Source of the DNA: Prorocentrum cordatum
Taxonomy: Eukaryota > Sar > Dinophyceae > Prorocentrales > Prorocentraceae
DNA: 64,000 nt
Direction of reading: 5' to 3'
Assembly: GCA_963575745.1 (NCBI GenBank)
Contig: CAUYUJ010020578.1
Location: 43,501-107,500 of the forward strand
A program made the translations under genes and the position numbers. Shown piece after piece: positions 31,857-42,954 of the stretch. Position 1 is the first letter of the stretch; each line of letters opens with the position of its first letter. The notes beneath the pieces were generated by a model. It made no database searches and had not been told where the DNA came from. It was given only the letters and a program-made list of their open reading frames with translations.

Positions 31857-32042
31857 ACTCCAGTTTTCGTAATAAAAGGGCGGGGGTCTGGACCTTCCAA
31901 GACAAGCCACTTCAGACCTCCCCCCCGTGGGAGAGCCCTCCAGAACATCGTTACCCCAGACCCCCCCCAGGCCCTCCAAGATAGCCTGGCAGAGACCCCC
32001 CCCGAAATGTGACCCCCCTCCCTTTTACTACGTACGAAATCG
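31857..32042 (+). mobile_element. TIR element family 2, copy 1
   Basis: The left end ACTCCAGTTTTCGTAATAAA mirrors the right end TTTTACTACGTACGAAAT. The interior (GGGGTCTGGACC ... CCAAGACAAGCCA ... GAGACCCCCCCCGAAATG) is nearly identical to 63070-63251. Confidence 0.75.
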
Positions 32043-32054
32043 CCCCTTCAGAGT

Positions 32055-32205
32055 AGGCAGCAGCGCCTGGCAGCCCCCAGATCCCATCCTGCGCGAGCTC
32101 TGCGGCGCCAGCGACCCCAACGAGGGCCGCTTCCTGCGCGAGTTCTGCGAGGCGTCCGGCGCCCGCTCTTTCTCGCCCGCCGCCCTGGCTCGGCTGCCTC
32201 CTCCC
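32055..32205 (+). CDS. Candidate exon of an unrecognised gene
   Basis: One frame gives DPILRELCGASDPNEGRFLR followed by EFCEASGARSFSPAALARLP. This has codon-like complexity between a TIR element and a (CCT)n array. A possible acceptor, GAGTAG|GCAGC, lies at 32051-32056. The frame then runs into poly-Pro/Ser from the (CCT)n array. No domain is identified. It could be a real exon whose introns hold the repeats, or chance in GC-rich DNA. Confidence 0.3.
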
Positions 32206-32560
32206 AACCCCCCCCCCTCCTCCTCCCCCCTCCTCCTCCTCCTCCTCTCCTGCTCCTCCTCCTCCTCCTCCTCCTCCTCCTCCTCCTCCTCCTCCTCCTC
32301 CTCCTCCTCCTCCTCCTCCTCCTCCTCCTCCCCCTCTCCTCCTCCCCCTCCCTCCTACCTCCCCCTCCTCCCTCTCCTCCTCCTCCTCCTCCTCCTCCTC
32401 ACCCTCCACCCTCCTCCTCCACCCTCCTCCTCCTCCTCCTCCTCCTCCTCCCTCCTCTCTCCTCCTCCTCCTCCTCCTCCTCCCCTCCTCCACCCTCCCC
32501 CTCCACCCTCCTCCTCCACCCTCTACCCTCTCCTCCTCCTCCTCCTCCTCCTCCTCCGCC
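32206..32560. repeat. (CCT)n array
   Basis: About 350 nt of CCT triplets with ACC interruptions; (GGA)n on the other strand. Confidence 0.95.
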
Positions 32561-32646
32561 CTTCTTTCGCCCGCCCTTCTTTCGCCCGCCGCCCTGCTCG
32601 GCTGCCACCTCACAACCCCCCCCCCCCCAGGCGTCAATGAGGAGGA

Positions 32647-32806
32647 GGGGAAAAAACACACAGACACAATGACTCGTCGATTTCCTAGGAAAATATGGGA
32701 AAATATGGGAAGTGGGGGGGAAGACAAAAACCCAGAAAATATGGGAAAATATGGGGGATATTTTTATTTGTGTGTATTCATTTGTGTGTCCCAGGGCCCC
32801 TTCAAT
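32647..32806 (+). mobile_element. Introner-like element, copy 2
   Basis: GAGGGGAAAAAACACACAGA ... AAAATATGGGAAGTGGGG ... TTTGTGTGTCCCAG|GGCCCC. AG precedes the GAG-rich 5' end. Confidence 0.8.
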
Positions 32807-33473
32807 TGAGGAGGGCCGAGGTAACCCTTGCACGCGCCACTGATTCTGCAGCACGCTTGCTCTCCAAGCCCGCAACCATACGTGCGTGCGTGCACTGTTG
32901 TTCACCGCGGCGAGAGGCCAATGGAGCGGTCCTCGTCCCTCCTTCCGGCCAGATGTCCGAGACCCGGGAGGGCCGAAAGGGTCAGAGCCTGCCGGCTGCG
33001 CCGCAGGAAGTGGCCAATGGAACCGCCTAGGTGCTTCAACAAAGTGCACCTGTGCTCACATTGAAGTTCGACCCGTATGAAAAGTACACTTGCTCAAGAG
33101 TGGCCGCCATCTATTCAATGTGGCCGACAGCGGCGCGACAGTGCGCATTTCGAAACTCCGGTGGAACAGTTTTTCAACTTTAGCTCCATGGTTGTGAGCT
33201 GTACGTTTTTTGTTCAGAGCGAAATTGTGATTTGAAAAGGTGCCGACTTAGATTTGTGGAGCTGCTGGAATCTCAGATCTCAGGGCTATCGGATCGTGGT
33301 CGCGAGTTGCAGTGATAGTTGAAATCATAATGGCAGTTTTGAAAAAGGACAATTTTTCCATGCGAGTAGTGGTTGCACTTCAGCATTCGAGTGCCTCGGG
33401 TGATCGCACATTTCCGTCGTCCTGCCGTAGTATTATAAGTCATGAGCTTCAGTATGCTCATGTGTGAGGGAGC
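32807..33473. other. Unassigned sequence
   Basis: No gene was recognised. Confidence 0.45.
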
Positions 33474-33575
33474 GCGTTTCACGGGCGCTTGCCCTGGGAA
33501 CATTCGGCGGCGCGTTTGACCCAGGAAGGGCCGGCCCCCCCCGAACATTCGGCGCCGTCGAACCCGACTCCTCCC
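33474..33575 (-). repeat. Dispersed module, inverted relative to 40480-40590
   Basis: Its reverse complement contains CGCCGCCGAATGTTCCCA and GACGGCGCCGAATGTTCGG, both present in the same order at 40480-40590. Confidence 0.8.
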
Positions 33576-33597
33576 CCTCCGGCGCCGGCGCCGGCAC

Positions 33598-33703
33598 CGG
33601 CGTCGTCGTCGACGTCATCATCGTGGTCGTCGTCGTGGCCGTCGTCGTCGTCGTTGTCGGCGCCGGCGTCGTCGCCGTCACATCGTCGTCGTCTTCGTGT
33701 CCA

Positions 33704-33777
<74 letters not shown>

Positions 33778-33935
33778 TTCGTCGTCGTGCTCGTCTTCGT
33801 CGTCATCGTCGTCGTCGCCGTCGTCGTCGTCGTCGTCGCCGCCGTCGCCGTCGTCGTCGTCGTCGTCGTTTTTGTCGTCGCCGTCGTCTTCGTAGTCGTC
33901 GTCGTCATCGTCGTCGTCGTGGTCGTCTTCGTCGC

Positions 33936-33969
<34 letters not shown>

Positions 33970-34043
33970 GTCGTGGTCGTCGTCGTCGTTGTCGTCGTCT
34001 TCGCCGCCGTCGTGCTCGTCGTCGTCGTCGTCGTCATCGCCGT

Positions 34044-34074
<31 letters not shown>

Positions 34075-34162
34075 CTCGTCGTCGTCGTCGTCGTCGCCGT
34101 CTTCGCCGCCGTCGCCGTGGTCGCCGTCGTCGTCGTCTTCGTCGTCGCCGCCTTCGCCGTCG

Positions 34163-34208
<46 letters not shown>

Positions 34209-34361
34209 GTCGTCGTCGTCGTCGTCGCCGGCCGTCGAGGCCGTCGTCGTCATCGTCGTCGTCGCCGGTCGTCGTCCTCGTCGTCGTCGTCGTCGTCGCT
34301 GTCGTCGTCGCCGTCGTCGTCGTCGCCGTCGTCGTCGTCATTGTCGTCTTTGTCGTCTTTG

Positions 34362-34409
<48 letters not shown>

Positions 34410-34478
34410 TCGTCGTCGTCGTCGCTATCGTCGTCGTCGTCGTCGTCGCCGTCGTCGCCGCCGTCGTCGTCGTCGTTT

Positions 34479-34510
<32 letters not shown>

Positions 34511-34515
34511 TTGGT

Positions 34516-34546
<31 letters not shown>

Positions 34547-34694
34547 AGCCTTCTTGTTGTTGTCGTTGTGCTCGTCGTCTTCTTCGTCGACGTCGTCGTT
34601 GTCGTCGTCGGGCTCGTCGTCTTCGTTGTCGCCGTCGCCGCCGTCGCCGTCGTCGTCGTCTTGGTCGTCGTCGTCGCCGTCGTCGCCGTCGCTA

Positions 34695-34729
<35 letters not shown>

Positions 34730-35013
34730 TTGGTCGTCGTCGCCGTCCTCGTCGTCGTCAGCCTTCTTGTTGTTGTCGTTGTGCTCGTCGTCTTCTTCGT
34801 CGACGTCGTCGTTGTCGTCGTCGTTGTCGTCGTCGGGCTCGTCGTCTTCCGGGTCGCCGTCGCCGCCGTCGCCGTCGTCTTTGCCGTCGTCGTCGCCGTC
34901 GTCGTCGCCGCCGTCGTCGCCCTCGTCGCCGTCGGTCGTCGTCGTCATCGTCGTCGCCGTCGTCGCCGTTGTCGCCGTGGTCATCGCCGTCGTCGTCATC
35001 GTCGTCGCCGCCT

Positions 35014-35044
<31 letters not shown>

Positions 35045-35189
35045 TGCCGTCGTCGTGGCCGTCGCCTCCGCCGTCGAACAGAACCAGCGGTACGCCCCCT
35101 CCCCTTCCCCCTCGAACCCGACACCTCCCCCTCCAGCGCCGGCGTCGGCGCTGGCGTCGTCGTCGTCATTATCGTGGTCGTCGTTGTGG

Positions 35190-35220
<31 letters not shown>

Positions 35221-35298
35221 TGTCGGCGCCGGCGCCGGCGTCGTCGCCGTCGTCACATCGTCGTCTTGTCCGTCGTCCTCGCCGTCGTCGTCGTCGTA

Positions 35299-35353
<55 letters not shown>

Positions 35354-35386
35354 TCGTCGTCGTCTTCGTTGCCGTCGTCGTGGTCG

Positions 35387-35448
<62 letters not shown>

Positions 35449-35480
35449 TTCGCCGCCGTCGTCGCCGTCTGCGTCGCAGG
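33598..35480. repeat. Large degenerate (CGT)n array
   Basis: About 1.9 kb of CGT triplets with CGC, CTT and CAT variants in constant phase. Internal duplications are in phase: 33558-33700 recurs 1554 nt later near 35112, and the CAGCCTTCTTGTTGTTGTCG block at 34546 recurs 213 nt later. The 674-, 597- and 436-codon frames inside are composition artefacts. Confidence 0.95.
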
Positions 35481-35538
35481 TGCTTGCTGAGAGTGTTTCG
35501 CCTGTCGCCGTAACGTTGCGCAAGCTAAAAGTCCTAGC

Positions 35539-35837
35539 ATGCTTGCGGGTACCACGGGCAGCGCCGCGATTGTGTTCGCCCTGCTGACGGGCGTGCTCGT
35601 CCACCTGGCGAGCTGGTCGGGCGGCGGCGCTTGCCCAGATGGTCTCGTGGGGACTCTGGACCAGCAGCACCACCACCACCACCACCACGGTGACCAGCAC
35701 CACTTCGAGTGCTGGGGCCTCCATTCCCTGTTCCGTAGTGGCGCCGCCCGCGCCGTGCGAGTACCCCGAGCTGGGGCCAGAGAGTTTCCGCGTCCTGGGC
35801 AAGGGCGTGGCGGGCTCAACGGTGGCGGTGCCCAGCG

Positions 35838-35872
<35 letters not shown>

Positions 35873-38800
35873 ACGGAACTCGGGGCTGTGGCGCGTGTCT
35901 GGCATGGCTGCGCTCGCAGGGCCACTGAGGCTCGCAGGCGGCTGCCGCTTGGAGAGACTCGCCTCCAGGTCAGGCATCCGATGCGGAAGTTTATACATGA
36001 CCACCGCCTGGAGAGTCAGTTTTCATAGCCTCGGCAGGCACTGGATATGGACATTTTCGGGCCCGTGGGGGCCGAAATATATCCATATCCACCGCCCGCT
36101 GGGGCACCAGGACGTCGGCTCCCAGGCGGTGTATATGGATACATCCCCGCCTCGCAAAGCAATGGTCCGCCTAGATCCAAGATCGAGGTTCGAGGCGGTC
36201 TCGAATCCAGCGCCAGGTGCTCGCGGCCTGGTCACGTTCGCGGAGGACCCGGGCTGGGCCCACGAGCGCATCTTCTTCTGGCCGACGAATACATAGGAGG
36301 GCGCGGGCCAGTTCGTCCCAGGGTTGAGAGTAGCGACGCGCACAGCAGTTCGGCGCTCTTCACGGGGCGAAAGGGCTATCCACGGGGCGTGCCGCAGGTG
36401 GTGGCCTTCGAAAGGCCTCTGGAGGTTGAGGATCTGCTTGGCCTGTTCAAGCGGGCGCGCGCGGAGGCGGTCAGTCTCGCCGACGCCAGCGGGCCCGATG
36501 AGGCTCCAGACGCCGTCGACTGGCAGGGCTGCCGCCTGCCTCTGCCGCCCTATTCAGTGGTGCACGCTCCGCGCCGGCGTCGGCGTGGGAAGCAGAGCCT
36601 GCCAGAGGCTGGGCCGCCCCCGCTGCCGGCGCCCTCGGAGCCGCCGCCACTTAGGATATGGTGGTGCTGCCACGCCTCCCCTGACTCCCGATGGTTTCGC
36701 CTGGCTGAGCAGCGACCTGGCCGAGCCCGAGGGCGAGTTCGCCTTCGGCGCCGAGGTGCTCCTGGGTGGGGGCTACTGCCGCCGGGGCCGCCTCGCGATC
36801 GCCGCCGACGCCTCTGGAGGCTACCGCCCGGTGGAGCTGGTGGAGGTCGGCCGCGCTGGCGAGCGGCGGGGGGCGAAGCTCCGATGGGGGCCGACCGCAG
36901 CCGTAGAGACGAGGCCGCCCTGGAAAAGCGCCTGCTCGGACACGGCCCGACTGCTGCTGGGCCTGTCGCCCCCGTGCGCCCCTTGCCGATTGAGGTTGTG
37001 GGCCGGGGCGGCGACCTCCGCGCGTGCTGGATCGATTGCGACGACGCGGGGGTCCGCCACAAGGAGTGGCGCAAGGTGCTCCACGACGCGACCCAGGAGA
37101 TCATGCAGGCCGCGGGTCTACGGGGGCCACCCGTGTGCTTCGCCGTCTGCAGGAAGTTCTTGAAGCGCGGCGGGAGTCTCAAGGCCTGGTCCGCCGAGTG
37201 GGCCCGCGAGGTGGGCGTCGCGAGGGGGGGCCAGGCCGGTCATGAGGTCGAGTGCCTCATCGAGACGCTCTGGCAGGCGGGGAGTTTCCGACCAGCTCAA
37301 CATGGGCGCCGTCGCGGCGCTGGAGGTGATCGCCCGCCGCTCGCTGCAGTGTATGGGGACCTGCGCGGAGGGGGCTGACAACCCGAACTGGAGTGCGGCG
37401 AAGCGCTTCAGCGCGACCGCCTCTCCCCTGGACCTTGTGCCAGAGGAGATGCGGACGCGCGCGGCTCGGCGGGTCAAGGAGGGGGCGGAGCTGGGGAGCT
37501 TCCGCGCCCGCGCGCGGCAGCCTTGCGCCGCGGCCCACAGCGGGGCCGACGCGGCGGGAGCAGCCGCGCTGGCGGGGGGGCTCCCTTCGCAGGCAGAGGG
37601 CGAACGGGGCGGAGGAGGAGGTCGAGCAGCAGGAGGTCGCGGGGGTGGCAGAGGCGGTCGCGGGCGTGGCCCGCGGCCGCCAACATGACGCTGCTGACAG
37701 GGGGCGGCGATGGCCCGACCGTCGCCCGAGGACCCCGCAGGGCCTGCGCGTTCCCGCCGCTGCCTCCGCTGCGAGCCGTGGGTCTCCCCGCGGGACCTGA
37801 CTGGAGGACGGCGCAGGCGGCTGCTTCGCGACGTCGAGGCGGCGATCGACGCGCTGAAATGGATGCGCGGTAGCGCCTGCCGCCCAGTCCTGCAGAGGAT
37901 CATGGCGGCGACGGAGCGCGAGATATTGGGCATTCAAGCCGATGCGCGGCAGCGCGCGGTCGAGGCGGCAGCCCGCTGGAGCGACGTTGACGGCGCCATC
38001 GGCGCGCGGGGGGCCCTGGTCAGGCTCTTGAAAGGGGCGATCCGGCTATGCGCCTTCGCCTTCAATCAGCGTCGGGTCATGCGAGTGCTCGGGGGTGTCG
38101 CTGCCGGGTGACGCGCGCGACGCGCCGTCGCTGATCTCCATGCTGCCTTCGGAGGCGAGGGTGCAGCTCGGGGATTTCGAAAAGCATGCTCCGGCCCTCG
38201 CAGGAGTCGGAACAATTTCATCAGCGTGAAGGGGTGCCGGGATGCCGCGCGGACCCGGTGCCGCTGCAGAATCCCCGCGCCTGCGGCCGCCTCGCGCGGA
38301 GGTCCGCGGACGTCGGCCTGGTGGCTTTCCTCGCGAGCCCGCCTGCGTTCTGGGCGCGTTCTGTGTCGCTAAGAAGGCCGACAAGCTCGGGTCGATAGTG
38401 GCCCGCCGCCGCGCCAACCACCTGTTCCACATGACACAGGGCGGTTTCTCTCTGAGCGGCGAGGGGCTCGCTGGGGTGGGGATTGACGACTTCGAGGGTC
38501 TGCTGCAGGGCTTGCCCCTCCCTCGGCGTCGGCGGCGTGGCGGGCTGCTTCGCAGGATGAGGTTGACGAAGACTTCGGGCGGCGACATCCGCCGCCACTT
38601 CTGCTGGCCGCCGCTGGCGGCCCCGCGTGCTGGCATCAGCGAGCTCGACGGTGTTGGGCTGGGGCCAAGAGCTCTCGGGCCGGGGGCCTTCGCTGGAGCT
38701 GGGCGGGCCGGGCGTCGTGGAGCAGGCGGGTCACTGCATGTGCGTGGACATCGCTGGCGTGCTGTCCTTCGACGGCGGCCTCGTCCGCCAGGTCCTGGGC

Positions 38801-39180
38801 GAGGCTCAGCGGGACTTCGGCCGCGACGCGCTGCGCTTTCATGAGGTGGAGGTCCTCGAGCACGGCGGGGCTTCGCTGGGCTGACACTTGGACGGCGACA
38901 GTCGCGTCGCCCGCCCCAGCAGCCAGGGCTTCGGCTTGGCGCGCCAGGGCGTGCGCGGCCTCTTGCGTCTCAGGAAGGTCGCCGGCTGGCAGGTCGAGGC
39001 GGTGCTCGGCCACGTCGCCTTCTTGTGCCTGGTGCGTGGCGGGCTCCGCTCGATCTTCAACGCGGTGTACCGTCTTGTGCGGGGGTCCCATGGCAAGTTC
39101 CAGCCGTTGCGGGCCACCGCCCGGGAGGAGGTCGTCGCGGCGTCGCGCTGGTTGTGGAGGTGGTGGGTTGAGCTGCTGGT
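35539..39180 (+). pseudogene. Dinoflagellate-specific retroelement polyprotein (RT type), decayed
   Basis: In order: a hydrophobic N-terminus (GSAAIVFALLTGVLVHLASW), a poly-Leu membrane-like stretch from (CTG)n near 35840, and a segment around 36700-36900 (FAWLSSDLAEPEGEFAFGAE). Then come DLRACWIDCDDAGVRHKEWR (about 37015) and DQLNMGAVAALEVIARRSLQ (about 37295). RT-like blocks follow: AKKADKLGSIVARRRANHLF with SGEGLAG (38365-38470), HCMCVDIAGVLSFDGG (38730) and VLGHVAFLCLVRGGL (39000-39045). I recognise this succession from polyproteins common in dinoflagellate genomes. At least five shifts and a TGA at 38881-38883 break it. The 3' end dissolves into (GGT)n. Confidence 0.65.
36044..36140. other. 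Overlapping inverted repeats
   Basis: GGATATGGACATTTTCGG (36046) pairs with CCGAAATATATCCATATCC (36073). The same central arm plus CACCGCC also pairs with GGCGGTGTATATGGATA (36126), so two mutually exclusive hairpins are possible. Confidence 0.6.
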
Positions 39181-40110
39181 AGTAGTGGTGGTGGTTGTGG
39201 TGGTGGTGGTGGTGGGTGTGGTGTGGTAGATTGTGGTGATGGTGGTGGTGGTGGTGGTGGGTTGTTGTATTGGTGGTGGTGGTGGGGAGCTGTTGTGGTA
39301 GTGGTGGTGGCTGTGGCGGTGGTGGTTGTGTGGTGGTTTGGTGGTGGTGGTGGTGGTGGTGGGTTGAGGTGGTGATGGTGGTGGTGGTGGCGGTGGTGGT
39401 GGTGGTGGCGTGGTGGTTTGTGGTGGTGTTGGTGGTGTGCTGTGGTGGTGGTGGTGCTGCTGCTGGTAACTAGTGTTGCTGCTAGTGGTGGTGGTGGGTG
39501 GTGGGTGTTGGGTGGTGGCGGTGGTGGTGGTGGTTGTGGTGGTGGTGTGGTGGTTTGTGGTGGTGGTGTTGGTGGTGGGTTGTGGTGATGGTGGTGGTAA
39601 TGGTGATGGTGGTGTTGGTGGTGGTAATGGTGATGGTGGTGGTGATGGTGTGGTGGTTTGTGGTGGTGGTTGTGGTGGGTTGTGGTGGGTTGTGGTGGGT
39701 TGTGGTGGTGCTGGTGGTGGTGGCGTTTTTGGTGGTGGTGGTGGTGAGGTGCTTTGTGGTGATGGTGGTGGTAGTGGTGATGGTGGGTTGTGGTGGTTGT
39801 GGTGGTGTCGGGTATTACCAGGACCCCGGTTAAGGGTAGCCGGTTAGTGATTTGGCTCCGAAGCCAAAAATATGGATTGGAATCACTAAACCAGGTCTGC
39901 CGTAGCTGGTGTTTGTCGGGTGACGGCAGTTCCAGTTAGTGGGATGGGGCGGGGGGGGGCGTTCCCCAGTACACATCATTAAACCAGGTCCCACTAAACC
40001 CAGTTCTGCCAACGCCCGATGGTGGTTGTGGTGGTGGCGGTGGTGGTGGTGGTATGGTGGTCTGTGGTGGCGGTGGTGGTGGTGGTGGTGGTGGTTGTGG
40101 TGGTGTGGCC
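39166..40110. repeat. (GGT)n/(GTG)n array
   Basis: About 950 nt of TGG/GTG triplets with TTG and GAT variants, interrupted by a unique segment at 39822-40018. Val/Trp- and Gly-rich frames are artefacts. Confidence 0.95.
39822..40018. other. Structured interlude in the (GGT)n array
   Basis: CCGGTTAGTGATT (39840) pairs with AATCACTAAACCAGG (39881) around a TGGCT-CCGA-AGCCA mini-hairpin. GGCAGTTCCAGTTAGTGGGA (39925) pairs with TCCCACTAAACCCAGTTCTG (39989). It looks like a small inserted element or a folded RNA. No known RNA family was recognised. Confidence 0.55.
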
Positions 40111-40139
40111 TTCGGCTCTTCCCGCCACTGTGTTTTGGC

Positions 40140-40479
40140 AAAGGGTCAGAGTTCTAATGGATGCCTCTTGAGGTCTCGTCAGAAGGGTCTCGGGGGCGTC
40201 TGAGGAGCGTGCGAGGGCTCGATATGGCGATTTGTGTTTTCCCCACTGCGGTCTCCAGGCCCTCTCTGGTCATCGTCGCTGTGTCCCCGCCGTCGGCGCT
40301 GCTGGCCGCCGCCAGCGCCGGCGCCGACGCCGGCGCGGGGGGGTGGTTTGAACCCCCCCCCCTCCTGGGCCCTCTCTGGCCATCGTCGCTGCGTTGGTGC
40401 TGCGGCGGCCGCCAGCGCCTTGGGAGGAGGGGTGGGGGGTCGGGAGGGGGGTGTTAGGGGGGAGGGGAGTCCCCCTGGT
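40140..40479. repeat. Short tandem duplication in GC-rich DNA
   Basis: GGCCCTCTCTGGTCATCGTC (40259) recurs as GGCCCTCTCTGGCCATCGTC (about 40369), each followed by a CGCTG and GGCCGCCGCCAGCGCC-like segment, a period of about 110 nt. Confidence 0.6.
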
Positions 40480-40590
40480 TCTGATCGACGTCGCCGAGTG
40501 TTCGGGTGTTCGGCAGGGGGCCCACCCCCTGGTTCGAAACGCGCCGCCGAATGTTCCCAAAGCGTGCGCCCGTGAGACGCGCTTTCTCCC
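40480..40590 (+). repeat. Dispersed module forming the head of array A2
   Basis: Inverted copy of 33474-33575. It leads directly into the first satellite monomer. Confidence 0.8.
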
Positions 40591-42180
40591 ATGTCGGCAC
40601 ACCCCTCACACGTTTCGTGGCCCCATAGCGAGCTCAACCGAAGGCCCTAGTGGGGGTGCCCGCATGCGGTCCTCACATGAATTCATTTTGGCGCACCCCT
40701 CACACGTTTCGTGGACCCATAGGGAGCTCCACCGAAGGCCCCAGTGGGGGTGCCCGCATGCGGTCCTCACCCCCATGTCGGCACACCCCTCCTACGTTTC
40801 GCGGCCCCATAGGGAGCTTCACCGAAGGCTCCAATTCCACCGCCCACCTGCGTCCCCCGCGCTCATGTCGGCACGCCCCTCACACGTTTCGCGGCCCCAT
40901 AGGGAGTTCCATCGAAGGCCCTAGTGCCACCGCCCATATGCGTCCCCCACACCCACTTCGGCACACTCCTCACACGCTTCGCGGGCCCCATAGGGAGCTC
41001 CATCGAAGGCCCCAGCGCCACCGTCCACATGCGTTCCCCGCACCCATGTCGGCACACCTCTAACACGTTTCGTTGCCCCATAGGGAGCTCCACCGAAGGC
41101 TCCAGTGCCACCGCCCGCATGCGTCCCCCATACACTCATTTCGGCACACCCCTCACACGCTTCGTGGCCCTATAGGGAGCTCCACCGGAGGCCCCAGTGC
41201 CACCGTCCACATGCGTCCGCCGCACCCACTTTGGCGCACCCCTCATACGTTTCGTGGCTCCATAGGGAGCTCCAACAAAGGCCCCAGTGGGGATGCCCGC
41301 ATGTGGTCCCCTCACACATTTCGGCACACACCCACACGTTTCGTGGCCCCATAGGGAGCTCCACCGAAGGCTCCAATGGGGGTGCCCGCATGCGGTCCCC
41401 ATACCTATTTTCGGCACACCCCTTACACGTTTGGTGGCCCCATAGGGAGCTCCACCGAAGGCCCTAGTGGGGGTGTCCGCATGCGGTCCCCGCACCACTT
41501 CCGGCACGCCCCTCACACGTTTCGTGGCCCCATAGGGAGCTCCACGGAAGGTCCTCGTGGTGGTGCTTGCACGCGGTACCCACACCCATTTTGGCACACC
41601 TCTCCTACGTTTCGTGGCCCCATTGGGAGCTCCACCGAAGGCCCTAGTGGGGGCGCCCGCATGCGGGCCCCACACCCATTTCGGCACACCACTCACACGT
41701 TTCGTGGCCCCATAGGGAGCTCCAGCGGAGGCCCCAGTGCCACCGCCCACAGTTGTCCGCCGCACCCATTTCGGCACGCCCCTCACACGTTTCATGGCCC
41801 CATAGGGAGCTCCACCGAGGGCCCTAGCGCGACCGCGCACATGCGCCCCCCCCACACCCATGTCGGCACACCCCTCACACGCTTCGTGGCCCCACAGGGA
41901 TCTCCACCGCAGGCTCCAGTGCCACCGTCCACATGTGTCCCCCACACCCATGTCGGCACACCCCTCCTACGTTCCGTGGCCCCATAAGGAGCTCCACCGG
42001 AGGCCCCAGTGCCACCGCCCGCATGCTTCCCCCAAACCCACTACGGCACACCTCTTACACGTTTCGTGGCCCCAAAGGGAACTCCACCAGAGGCCCCAGT
42101 GCCACCGTCCACACACTTGCGTCCGCCGCACCCATGTCGGCACACCCCTCACAGGGTTCGCGGCCCCATAGGGAGCGCCA
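40591..42180 (+). repeat. Satellite array A2 (about 90-nt monomers)
   Basis: The anchor CGTTTCG is at 40611, 40705, 40795, 40885, 40975 and 41066, continuing to about 42160. Variable parts alternate between GTGGGGGTGCCCGCATGCGG and GTGCCACCGCCCACATGCGT. Confidence 0.95.
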
Positions 42181-42240
42181 CCGAAGAAGATATTCACAAT
42201 TGCGGTACGCACAACTACATATGGTTGGGTCCTTCGCCAG
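42181..42240 (+). repeat. Satellite tail, array A2
   Basis: GATATTCACAATTGCGGTAC, GCACAACTACATATGG and TTGGGTCC; the same tail ends A3 and A4. Confidence 0.85.
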
Positions 42241-42384
42241 TCTAATTTTAAACGTGCGCCAGGGGGTCGTCGCTGGCGCCGCCGAGGGGATCGTGTATCC
42301 CCCTGCATGACAGCCTCAAATCGATTGCCTTTCGTGTAGACGCTTTTATAGGGGCCGTGCACATCCGAGGCGAATTTTTCCCCT

Positions 42385-42430
42385 CAGGCGTCGTCGTCGT
42401 CGTCTTTTTTGTCGTCCTTGTCGTCGTCGA

Positions 42431-42476
<46 letters not shown>

Positions 42477-42583
42477 TTTGCTGTCGTCGTCGTCGTCGTC
42501 GTCGTCGTCGAGTACAGCGGGCCTGCGCAGCACCCCCCCCGCCCCCTATGGGGCATCCGCAGTGCGTCGTCGTCGTCGTCGAC

Positions 42584-42624
<41 letters not shown>

Positions 42625-42783
42625 GTTCGTCGTGTTCGTCTTGTTCGTCGTGTTCGTCTTGTTCGTCGTCGTCGTCGTCGACTACAGCGGGCCTGCGCAG
42701 CGCTCCCCCCCACAGGGTATCCGCAGCGCGGCGGCGTCGTCGTTGCCGCCGTCGCCGTCTGCCGTTCGCCGTCTGTCATCGTC

Positions 42784-42816
<33 letters not shown>

Positions 42817-42867
42817 TTCGTCCTCGTCTTCCTCGTCATCATCATCGTCCTCGTCCTCGTCTTCGTC

Positions 42868-42905
<38 letters not shown>

Positions 42906-42912
42906 CGACTAC
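42385..42912. repeat. (CGT)n array with a repeated GC-rich spacer
   Basis: CGT triplets are interrupted twice by AGTACAGCGGGCCTGCGCAG or ACTACAGCGGGCCTGCGCAG followed by C-runs and GGCATCCGCAG/GGTATCCGCAG, a duplicated module about 180 nt apart. Confidence 0.9.
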
Positions 42913-42954
42913 AGGGACTACGACAGAGTGGGGAGGAGGGCTGCCCTGCCCGCT

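Noticed and set aside
32206-32560. Proline/serine-rich protein from the (CCT)n array
   Set aside because: Pure triplet composition effect; only the 32055-32205 lead was kept as a candidate exon.
33489-35513. Very long Arg-, Ser- and Val-rich ORFs (up to 674 codons)
   Set aside because: Generated by the (CGT)n array in its three frames; not evidence for a gene.
39230-40110. Val/Trp- and Gly-rich ORFs
   Set aside because: Products of the (GGT)n array.
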